Below the pieces are notes generated by a model. It was not told the origin of the DNA. It made no database searches and saw only the letters and a program-made list of their open reading frames with translations. This document shows positions 22,351 through 27,776 of a stretch of 27,776 nt of DNA, piece after piece. The DNA lies in assembly GCA_039984715.1 (NCBI GenBank), contig JBDWUA010000007.1:1-27776 (forward strand), read 5' to 3'. Every line of letters begins with the position of its first letter. The first letter of the stretch is position 1. Source of the stretch: JABSSA01 sp039984715 (GTDB lineage: Bacteria > Pseudomonadota > Alphaproteobacteria > Rhodobacterales > Rhodobacteraceae). The position numbers and the translations under genes are program-made.

Positions 22351-22986
22351 ATGACATTGCTTCTTGGGGATATCGTTCCAGACTTTACCGCTGACACAAC
22401 AACGGGTCCGATTTCGTTTCATGACTGGATTGGAAATGAATGGGCCTTCTTCTTCAGCCACCCTGCGGACTTCACACCAGTTTGCACCACTGAAATGGGC
22501 CGCACGGCGCAACTTGCATCCAAGTTTGCCGCGCGGGGGGTGAAGCCCATTGGCCTGAGCACCGACACGGCTGAAGAGCACCTCAAGTGGATTGAGGATG
22601 TCAACGATACGCAAAACACGACCCTGCGGTTTCCAATCGTGGCTGATCCAGAGTGTAAGGTCGCAGCACTCTACGAAATGATCCATCCAGGCGAGTCCAC
22701 CACAGCAGCCGTGCGATCTGTCTTCATCATTGATCCAGACAAAAAGCTGCGCCTGTCGATGACCTATCCGATGAACGTCGGTCGCAGCTTTGATGAAATC
22801 ATCCGCGTGATCGATGCGCTGCAGACCGGTGATGCCAAAGGCGTGGCCTTGCCAGCCGACTGGCGACCCGGTGATCGTGCGATCATCCCACCATCGGTTT
22901 CAAATGCCGAAGCCACTGCCAAGTTTCCACAGGGTTTCGAAGAAATCCGCCCCTACCTGCGTACGGTCGACATCGACGCCGCTTAA
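22351..22986 (+). CDS. 1-Cys peroxiredoxin (Prx6/AhpC-TSA family)
   Basis: 211 residues, the size of Prx6-type enzymes. The peroxidatic Cys is C45 in the motif P38-A-D-F-T42-P-V-C45 (SHPADFTPVCTTEMG). The C-terminal extension PADWRPGDRAIIPPSVSN is typical of the 1-Cys group. It reduces peroxides, and related enzymes also react with persulfides and polysulfides. It is the first gene of the rightward operon, divergent from Rrf2/Crp and under the shared operator. The next gene (EF-hand protein) starts 16 bases after its stop. A role in removing oxidants or polysulfides during sulfide respiration is inference from context. Confidence 0.92.
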   Translation: MTLLLGDIVPDFTADTTTGPISFHDWIGNEWAFFFSHPADFTPVCTTEMGRTAQLASKFAARGVKPIGLSTDTAEEHLKWIEDVNDTQNTTLRFPIVADPECKVAALYEMIHPGESTTAAVRSVFIIDPDKKLRLSMTYPMNVGRSFDEIIRVIDALQTGDAKGVALPADWRPGDRAIIPPSVSNAEATAKFPQGFEEIRPYLRTVDIDAA

Positions 22987-23002
22987 ACAAAGGACTAGAC
23001 AC

Positions 23003-23431
23003 ATGAAAATTGCTACCCTCTCTGTACTCATTCTACTCCCAATGACCGCTGCCGCCCAAGGCGGCCGCGGTTCTCACTTCATTGAAAACTGGGATCAAAA
23101 CAACGATGGTATCGTGACTTTGGCGGAACTCAGGGAAAAGCGCGGAGACGTTTTTTATACGTTCGACTCTGACGAAAACGGCTTCTTAAATGCCGAAGAA
23201 TACAGCTACTTCGACGATGCGCGGCAGGCCGATATGGATGGCCAAGGTGAACACGCTCAAGGTAAGATGGGCCGTGTACAGGAAGGTATGATCATGGCAT
23301 TCAACGACACGAACAGCGATGGTCAAGTCAGTGAGGCCGAGTTCCTCGCGAATGCCGAAAATTGGTTGGCGCTTATCGATCGCAATGAAAGTGGCGATGT
23401 GACGTCCGCGGACTTCGGTCCGCAAAGCTAA
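23003..23431 (+). CDS. Secreted EF-hand calcium-binding protein
   Basis: 142 residues. A short Sec signal peptide (MKIATLSVLILLPMTAAAQG) is followed by four EF-hand loops: DQNNDGIVTLAE, DSDENGFLNAEE, DTNSDGQVSEAE and DRNESGDVTSAD. All have acidic side chains at loop positions 1, 3 and 12 or close equivalents; the fourth has Asp instead of Glu at position 12. The protein likely sits in the periplasm and binds calcium. It lies between a peroxiredoxin and the cytochrome bd genes in one direction, so it is probably co-transcribed with them. AAAGGA precedes the ATG. No enzymatic motif is visible, and its role next to an oxidase is unclear. Confidence 0.85.
   Translation: MKIATLSVLILLPMTAAAQGGRGSHFIENWDQNNDGIVTLAELREKRGDVFYTFDSDENGFLNAEEYSYFDDARQADMDGQGEHAQGKMGRVQEGMIMAFNDTNSDGQVSEAEFLANAENWLALIDRNESGDVTSADFGPQS
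23408..23423 (+). other. UUCG-tetraloop hairpin at the 3' end of the EF-hand gene
   Basis: GCGGAC-TTCG-GTCCGC forms a perfect 6-bp stem with the very stable UUCG loop, lying inside the last codons of the gene. It is followed 16 bases later by another stem. It may stabilise the mRNA end or reduce read-through to cydA. Confidence 0.5.
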
Positions 23432-23439
23432 GAGAAAAA

Positions 23440-23463
23440 CCGAGGTCTACCAGCAGGCCTCGG
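23440..23463 (+). other. Intergenic hairpin before cydA
   Basis: CCGAGGTC (23440-23447) pairs with GGCCTCGG (23456-23463) over 8 bp with one G-U pair and an 8-base loop. It lies 27 bases before the cydA start and has no T-run, so it is more likely a processing or attenuation element than a terminator. Confidence 0.4.
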
Positions 23464-23490
23464 GTCCTACGATTCATTAAGAGGCCTGCC

Positions 23491-24900
23491 ATGTTGGATA
23501 GCTTTTCCGCCGAAACACTCGCCCGCGTACAATTCGCATTCACTGTGTCCTTTCACATTATCTTTCCATGCTTTTCCATTGGTCTCGCCAGCTATCTGGC
23601 GGTGCTCAACGGGCTTTGGATAAAGACGCGGGACGAGACGTATCTCACGCTGTTCACCTATTGGAAAAAGATCTTTGCAGTTGCCTTTGGCATGGGCGTC
23701 GTTTCGGGCATCATCATGTCTTATCAGTTTGGAACAAACTGGTCAGTCTTCTCGGACAAAGCAGGACCCGTCGTTGGACCACTGATGGCCTATGAAGTGA
23801 TGTCGGCCTTTTTCTTAGAGGCTGGCTTTTTGGGTATCATGCTATTCGGCCGCGAACGTGTTGGCGAAAAGCTGCATATGTTTGCCACGGCAATGGTCGC
23901 TTTCGGCACCTTGATGTCAGCCACATGGATTTTGTCTGTGAACAGCTGGATGCAGACACCAACAGGCTTCAGCATCAACGAGGTAGGACAGTTCGTCCCC
24001 GAAGACTGGTGGGAAATCGTCTTCAACCCCTCCTTCCCATACCGCCTTGTTCACATGGTCATTGCTGCCTTCCTGACGACCGCGCTTGTGGTTGGTGCAG
24101 TCGGTGCCGTTCATCTGCTACGCGACAAAGCCGATAAAGAGTCGCGCCGCATGTTTTCCATGGCGATGTGGATGTTGGCCATTGTGACGCCTCTGCAAAT
24201 CTATGCGGGTGACCTGCATGGCCTGAACACGCTTGAACATCAGCCCGCGAAGATCATGGCAATGGAAGGCCATTACGACAGTCATCCACATGGTGCGCCG
24301 TTGATCTTGTTTGGCATTCCAAACGCAGAAGAAAAGCGCATCGACTACGCAATCGAAATTCCTTACCTTAGCTCGCTGATCCTAAAGCATCATTGGGACG
24401 CGCCGTTGGACGGTCTCGATACGGTCCCCGACGAAAATGAACCGCCAGTCGCGATTGTGTTCTGGAGCTTCCGGATCATGGTCGGTCTTGGCTTTGCGAT
24501 GTTGGGCCTTGGGGCGTGGTCGCTTTTGGCCCGCTGGAGAGGTCATCTGTACAATGCGCCTTGGCTACACCGAACAGCGATTTTGATGGGACCCACAGGT
24601 TTTGTGGCTGTGTTGGCGGGTTGGATCACAACAGAGGTCGGACGACAGCCATTCACAGTTTACGGATTGCTGCGCACATCCGATAGCCTTGCTCCCGTAG
24701 CGGCACCTGCAGTCGCTGCTTCCCTTGTGGCCTTTATCGTCGTCTACTTCTTCGTCTTCGGAGCGGGCACATTCTACATCCTACGGATGATGAACAAGAG
24801 ACCGACAACCCCGAACCTTGATCTCAACGACGGCCCTATTCGAACTGCAGGCATCACGCCCGCTCCTCAAGTCGATCCCGACGTCATCACTGGAGCATAA
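23491..24900 (+). CDS. cydA: Cytochrome bd-type quinol oxidase subunit I, CIO type
   Basis: 469 residues, about nine helices, short Q-loop as in cyanide-insensitive oxidases. Heme ligands are H22 (TVSFHIIFPCF), H188 (YRLVHMVIAAF) and M330 (WSFRIMVGLGF). E102 and E110 (YEVMSAFFLE) line the heme b595/d site, and K254/E259 (KIMAMEGHYD) belong to the quinol site. The family block usually GRQPW reads GRQPF here. The enzyme oxidises quinol and reduces oxygen to water and is known to resist cyanide, NO and sulfide. It would take up quinol made by the neighbouring DUF442-SQR. GAGG lies six bases upstream of the ATG. The downstream partner cydB starts 10 bases after its stop. Confidence 0.95.
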   Translation: MLDSFSAETLARVQFAFTVSFHIIFPCFSIGLASYLAVLNGLWIKTRDETYLTLFTYWKKIFAVAFGMGVVSGIIMSYQFGTNWSVFSDKAGPVVGPLMAYEVMSAFFLEAGFLGIMLFGRERVGEKLHMFATAMVAFGTLMSATWILSVNSWMQTPTGFSINEVGQFVPEDWWEIVFNPSFPYRLVHMVIAAFLTTALVVGAVGAVHLLRDKADKESRRMFSMAMWMLAIVTPLQIYAGDLHGLNTLEHQPAKIMAMEGHYDSHPHGAPLILFGIPNAEEKRIDYAIEIPYLSSLILKHHWDAPLDGLDTVPDENEPPVAIVFWSFRIMVGLGFAMLGLGAWSLLARWRGHLYNAPWLHRTAILMGPTGFVAVLAGWITTEVGRQPFTVYGLLRTSDSLAPVAAPAVAASLVAFIVVYFFVFGAGTFYILRMMNKRPTTPNLDLNDGPIRTAGITPAPQVDPDVITGA

Positions 24901-24910
24901 GGAGACCGCT

Positions 24911-25915
24911 ATGATATTCGATCTTGCTTTCATCTGGGCCGGCCTCATTGCTTTCGCCGTACTCGTCTATGTCATCCTCGATGGTTTCGACCTTGGAATT
25001 GGGATTTTGTATCCCTTCGCTAGGTCCGAAAAGGATCGCGACTTGATGATGAACTCTGTGGCACCCGTCTGGGATGGAAATGAGACTTGGCTGGTCTTGG
25101 GCGGCGGCGGTCTGTTCGCCGTCTTCCCGCTGGCTTACGCAATCATCATGCCAGCGCTTTATATGCCGATCACGATCATGCTGCTTGCGTTGGTTTTTCG
25201 TGGTGTGTCTTTTGAATATCGCTGGCGCACCGTCCGATGGAAAGGCTTCTGGAATTATGCATTCTTCGGCGGTTCCATTGTGGCGGCCTTTACACAAGGC
25301 ATTGCACTTGGCGCAATTGTCCAAGGTATCGAGGTCTCTGGTCGTGCCTATGCGGGCGGTTGGTTCGACTGGCTGACAGCATTTTCGATCCTCACTGGCT
25401 TTGCCGTTGTTGTCGGCTACGCGTTGCTTGGAGCAACGTGGCTCGTCCTCAAAACCGAAGGAGATCTAAACGTTCAGATGCGCCGCTACGCGTGGTGGCT
25501 TGGGGCTGGCACGCTTGGCCTCATCGGCATTGTCAGCCTGATAACCCCGTTCCTGGACCCAATCTATTTCGAGCGCTGGTTCAACCTGCCGGGCAGCTTG
25601 GTTTCAATGGTGGTGCCAGTTGTCATGCTCGGCCTTGTTTGGGCGTTCTTTACCAGCTTGAATGACGGTAAGGACTTGCAACCATTCCTGTCTGCACTCG
25701 GCTTCTTCGTCGTCAGCTTCATCGGCATCGGGATCAGCTTTTATCCGATGATGGTGCCACCGTCGTTGACCATCTGGCAAGTCGCAGCCCCTGACAGCAG
25801 CCTCGCGTTTGCACTGGTCGGGGCTGTAATTCTAATCCCGATCATCCTCGTATACACAGCCTACGCCTATTGGGTATTCCGTGGTAAAATGGACCCGGCA
25901 GAGGGGTATCACTAA
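24911..25915 (+). CDS. cydB: Cytochrome bd-type quinol oxidase subunit II
   Basis: 334 residues, about eight to nine helices. The start region VILDGFDLGIGILYPFARSE and the block APVWDGNETWLVLGGGGLFA are the usual CydB/CioB signatures; the conserved D and E residues help to form the heme and proton path. FRGVSFEYRW is a further family block. It pairs with CydA in the inner membrane. I chose the ATG at 24911 because AAGGAG lies immediately upstream; a longer open frame from 24818 overlaps the end of cydA and has no such site. The stop codon overlaps the start of the small DUF2474 gene by one base (TAATG). Confidence 0.95.
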   Translation: MIFDLAFIWAGLIAFAVLVYVILDGFDLGIGILYPFARSEKDRDLMMNSVAPVWDGNETWLVLGGGGLFAVFPLAYAIIMPALYMPITIMLLALVFRGVSFEYRWRTVRWKGFWNYAFFGGSIVAAFTQGIALGAIVQGIEVSGRAYAGGWFDWLTAFSILTGFAVVVGYALLGATWLVLKTEGDLNVQMRRYAWWLGAGTLGLIGIVSLITPFLDPIYFERWFNLPGSLVSMVVPVVMLGLVWAFFTSLNDGKDLQPFLSALGFFVVSFIGIGISFYPMMVPPSLTIWQVAAPDSSLAFALVGAVILIPIILVYTAYAYWVFRGKMDPAEGYH

Positions 25916-26019
25916 TGAAATATCCCCTTTTGTCGAAATGGGCGTGGTTTTTGGCATTATGGCTCGCCAGTGTAAGCGTCCTTGGAGTGGTGGCCTACGC
26001 CATCAAGCTGGTTATTTAG
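25915..26019 (+). CDS. DUF2474 small subunit of cytochrome bd oxidase
   Basis: 34 codons from ATG 25915 to TAG 26019. The peptide has a short basic start (KYPLLSK), one membrane helix with conserved Trp residues (WAWFLALWLASVSVLGVVAY), and a cytoplasmic end AIKLVI. DUF2474 proteins take the place of CydX in CIO-type oxidases, where they stabilise the heme-containing complex. It is fused in translation to cydB by TAATG. Many gene finders would miss it because of its length. Assignment is by position and helix pattern. Confidence 0.85.
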   Translation: MKYPLLSKWAWFLALWLASVSVLGVVAYAIKLVI

Positions 26020-26435
26020 ACGTTGATTGGCGGCCATAAGCGAAATCGACCACACCTTCGACGTTGCCGAGAAACAGATGGCCATTGGGGACAACTTCGT
26101 CATGTGTCCGTCAAATACGAAAAAACGCACTTAAGGAATAAACCATGTTGCTCATTCTGTGATCGCTTTGAATGACCGCTTTAACGACATCGACAGCCCA
26201 GCGGTATTGTATGCGCGGCATGCGTGAACGGATGCTGCGTTAGCATTAGCTGCAACTGCACAAGTCCGGTTTGTCCCGCAGAACAGACCTCTAGCCTGCT
26301 CTACAACGCCTTGCCGTGTTCGCGAATGCAGCGAAGGTCTCCTTCGAGCCCAAAGTGCTTTGTGCCGCGCGATGCACGAATGTCTGAATTTATTGACTGT
26401 CCGCTTAGCTTTGGCTAAGAGACAAGGAGTCCAAA
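26020..26435. other. Intergenic region downstream of the oxidase operon
   Basis: About 415 bases without a convincing gene. The first 100 bases could hold a decayed coding fragment: a frame reads SEIDHTFDVAEKQMAIGDNF then VMCPSNTKKRT before a TAA near 26134, but it has no clear start. The right part contains repeat copy B (26311-26384). AAGGAG at 26424-26429 serves the next gene. I see no clear terminator. Confidence 0.45.
26311..26384 (+). repeat. Dispersed intergenic repeat, copy B
   Basis: TTGCCGTGTTCGC (26311-26323) is shared with copy A (2420-2432), and GCACGAATGTC (26374-26384) with copy C (27254-27264). The intervening bases (AATGCAGCGAAGG...) resemble the other copies loosely. It lies upstream of the SGNH gene. 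Confidence 0.5.
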
Positions 26436-27143
26436 GTGACTTTTGATCAGGTTAAGCTGGTCGAAGTCGCGAGACTTAATTCTCGAAAAATTAGGAGTGT
26501 GCGGCCCTTGTCCAAGCAGCTTTTTATCTATGGCGATAGTATTATCGACAATGGCAACTACGTCGGTTCGAACGAACCTCACGTCGCCCAACAAATTTCC
26601 TCTCTCTTATCAGATTGGGACGTGATTTCATTTGCAACCGACGGAGCTCGTTGCGCTGACATAGCAGTTCAGTTGAAAGAAAACCCTGCACCTTCCGACG
26701 CCCATATTCTACTTACCGGTGGTGGCAACGACGCCTTGGATACAATGTGGGTTCTCGAAGACGACACAGACAGAACGTTTCCCGAAGTTTTGGGATTGCT
26801 GGTAAACATCAAAGAGCAGTTTCGAACCAAGTATCTCGAAGTGCTAGCCGAAATAAAAAACCGGCAGACACTTGTCGCAACAATTTACAATCCGATGTTC
26901 GAGCATCCTTCGACTGAACCAATTAAAAAGCCGTCCGTTGGAATGCTGACTGCATTCAATGATGTCATTCAGGAAGAAGCGTGCGCCGCCGGGCATTCAA
27001 TTTTGGAACTACGCAGATTGTTTATACATGCCGAGCATTTTGCAAATCCAATTGAGCCAAGTGCATTGGGTGGTGCAGTGATCGCGAATGCAACAACGGA
27101 TTGGTTAGCTCACCAAAAGAAGCCATTGATGCCCAGAGCTTGA
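26436..27143 (+). CDS. SGNH/GDSL hydrolase-like protein, catalytic His missing
   Basis: 235 residues, cytoplasmic by lack of a signal peptide. Block I is GDS at 33-35 (LFIYGDSIIDNG), block II TDGARC (about 69-73), and block III GGND at 96-99 with the oxyanion Asn at 98. Block V should read D-x-x-H, but here it is N204-P-I-E207 (HFANPIEPSALGG). The serine nucleophile is in place, while the usual His base is an acidic residue. The family includes esterases and acyl hydrolases; this variant may use a different base or a different chemistry. The start is GTG at 26436, supported by AAGGAG six bases upstream; translation from the later ATG codons is less likely. It is bordered by repeats on both sides, suggesting an accessory gene. 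Confidence 0.72.
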   Translation: MTFDQVKLVEVARLNSRKIRSVRPLSKQLFIYGDSIIDNGNYVGSNEPHVAQQISSLLSDWDVISFATDGARCADIAVQLKENPAPSDAHILLTGGGNDALDTMWVLEDDTDRTFPEVLGLLVNIKEQFRTKYLEVLAEIKNRQTLVATIYNPMFEHPSTEPIKKPSVGMLTAFNDVIQEEACAAGHSILELRRLFIHAEHFANPIEPSALGGAVIANATTDWLAHQKKPLMPRA

Positions 27144-27172
27144 ACGGCGGCAAAGTCCGCTCAGCGGGCACT

Positions 27173-27264
27173 GGTATGCGACGTTTGACCAAACAGCGTT
27201 GGCGACTGCAGCGAACGGCAGGTTTGAGACCGCCTTGACCGATGCTGCGCATTGCACGAATGTC
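27173..27264 (+). repeat. Dispersed intergenic repeat, copy C
   Basis: GGTATGCGACGTTTGACCAA and onward to GGCAGG (27173-27221) matches copy A at about 40 of 49 positions, including ACCAAACAGCGTT without mismatch. GCACGAATGTC at 27254-27264 repeats that of copy B. It begins 30 bases after the SGNH stop. Confidence 0.65.
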
Positions 27265-27351
27265 CGCATCGATCAGTTACCTGCTATGCTAAGTAAGGCA
27301 CGGCAGTTACTTTTGTAGACCAGCTATGGGTTAGGTGTTGGTCATCTGCCA

Positions 27352-27635
27352 CTAATGCATGAGATGCATAGGCAGATGAGCCGCGATCTCTTCTTTTAGA
27401 ATGCTCTTCAGCCTAATCACGGCTTCGCTGGTAATACGTTCTGCATGATGCAGTCTGATTTTCACTGATGGTAGAGGCGGCAGACCAGCCTCTTTACCCA
27501 AGACCATTAGATGTGGTGGAAGTTGGATCAGCGTTCTGACCGCAATGCCCAAACCCGCATTTACGCCCGTCCATAGCCCCTGCAAACTTGCACTGTTCAT
27601 CGAAACAAAGTGCTCCAATCCGTTATTCGTCAAAC
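27352..27635 (-). pseudogene. LysR-type regulator, C-terminal fragment disrupted by IS3
   Basis: The last ~95 codons (to TAG 27352) are the C-terminal half of a LysR substrate-binding domain: EHFVSMNSASLQGLW, AGLGIAVRTLIQLPPHLMVL, then AGLPPLPSVKIRLHHAERIT and LKSILKEEIAAHL. The N-terminal DNA-binding helix-turn-helix and first half of the sensor domain are missing. The sequence jumps directly into the IS3-family end at 27636, so the element interrupted the gene. The other part would lie beyond the window. As it stands the fragment is non-functional; a reading frame running through the junction fuses it to IS sequence by chance. Confidence 0.78.
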
Positions 27636-27776
27636 TGGACCTGTCACGCTTTTGTGCCGCTCCAAATGCTCGTTTAAGCCACCTTACGCTCGAATGCGAC
27701 GGGGCTTTTCCAACCCAGTGCTGAGTGGCGGCGACGCGGGTTGTAGAAGCCATTGATGTATTCGAAGATGGCCATC
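27636..27776 (-). mobile_element. 3' end of an IS3-family element, continuing beyond the window
   Basis: The boundary is at TGGACCTGTCACGCTTTTGT (27636 onward), which looks like an IS3-type terminal inverted repeat with TG at the edge and matches the outer end at position 247 in the left copy. The element then carries the C-terminus of OrfB and leaves the window. Its other end cannot be seen. Confidence 0.75.
27674..27776 (-). CDS. IS3-family transposase OrfB, C-terminal part (cut by window edge)
   Basis: On the minus strand from the window edge the frame reads MAIFEYINGFYNPRRRHSAL then GWKSPVAFERKVA and stops at 27674. This is the conserved OrfB end 'E-x-I-x-x-F-Y-N-x-x-R-x-H-S-x-L-G-x-x-S-P', including the region downstream of the catalytic Glu. 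No break is seen in the visible part, so this copy may be intact. It is the complete version of the tail found in decayed form at 156-209. The gene lies on the opposite strand, so the two elements face each other across the window. Confidence 0.82.
   Translation of the reverse strand, partial: MAIFEYINGFYNPRRRHSALGWKSPVAFERKVA

Noticed and set aside
1..27776. CRISPR array, tRNA or rRNA genes
   Set aside because: No regularly spaced repeats, cloverleaf structures or rRNA-like segments were recognised by eye on either strand.

Overview
The window looks like a chromosomal segment of a marine alphaproteobacterium of the Rhodobacterales (Roseobacter group). The signs are a surface protein with a VPLPA-type C-terminal sorting tail, a DUF442 domain fused to a sulfide:quinone oxidoreductase, an IS3-rich accessory background, and moderately GC-rich coding sequence with good Shine-Dalgarno sites. 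The taxon is inferred from gene families and not from a marker gene.

Layout. 1-2.6 kb: a decayed IS3-family transposase end, a VPLPA-CTERM protein, two unidentified ORFs and a dispersed repeat. 2.6-9.7 kb (minus strand): a tightly overlapping cluster DUF4129 - DUF4350 - MoxR ATPase - DUF58 - SpoIIM-like - RDD, followed by a separate membrane protein. This resembles envelope-associated MoxR/DUF58 chaperone modules. 9.7-13.4 kb: a decay zone with a 149-bp MITE with IS6-like ends, an alkyl-sulfatase pseudogene broken by two frameshifts, a Mu/TniA-type transposase fragment, an unidentified ORF fragment, a perfect 23-bp inverted repeat and a truncated GFA gene. 13.4-15.8 kb (minus): a GNAT acetyltransferase, then an operon of methyltransferase, ABM monooxygenase and AraC regulator. 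15.8-26.0 kb: the main functional block, described below. 26.0-27.8 kb: two repeat copies around an SGNH hydrolase, then a LysR gene remnant cut by an IS3-family element that runs off the window.

The 15.8-26.0 kb block reads as one divergent regulon for sulfide or sulfane-sulfur oxidation coupled to a sulfide-tolerant oxidase. Leftward, one operon encodes DUF2892, two YeeE/YedE half-transporters, a His/Met-rich anchored protein, a persulfide-dioxygenase-like MBL hydrolase, a bacterioferritin without the heme methionine, a DUF442-SQR fusion and a truncated SulP permease. Two regulators (an Rrf2/NsrR-like Fe-S type and a Crp/Fnr type with two cysteines) overlap by ATGA. Rightward run a 1-Cys peroxiredoxin, an EF-hand secreted protein and a CIO-type cytochrome bd oxidase with its small DUF2474 subunit. 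The same 17-bp palindromic site, in opposite orientations, lies upstream of the leftward operon and in the regulator/peroxiredoxin intergenic region, so both arms and the regulators probably answer to one signal. SQR would feed electrons to quinone and cytochrome bd would drain them to oxygen, while the MBL, DUF442 and YeeE proteins handle persulfide sulfur. Co-regulation and pathway are inferred from layout and families.
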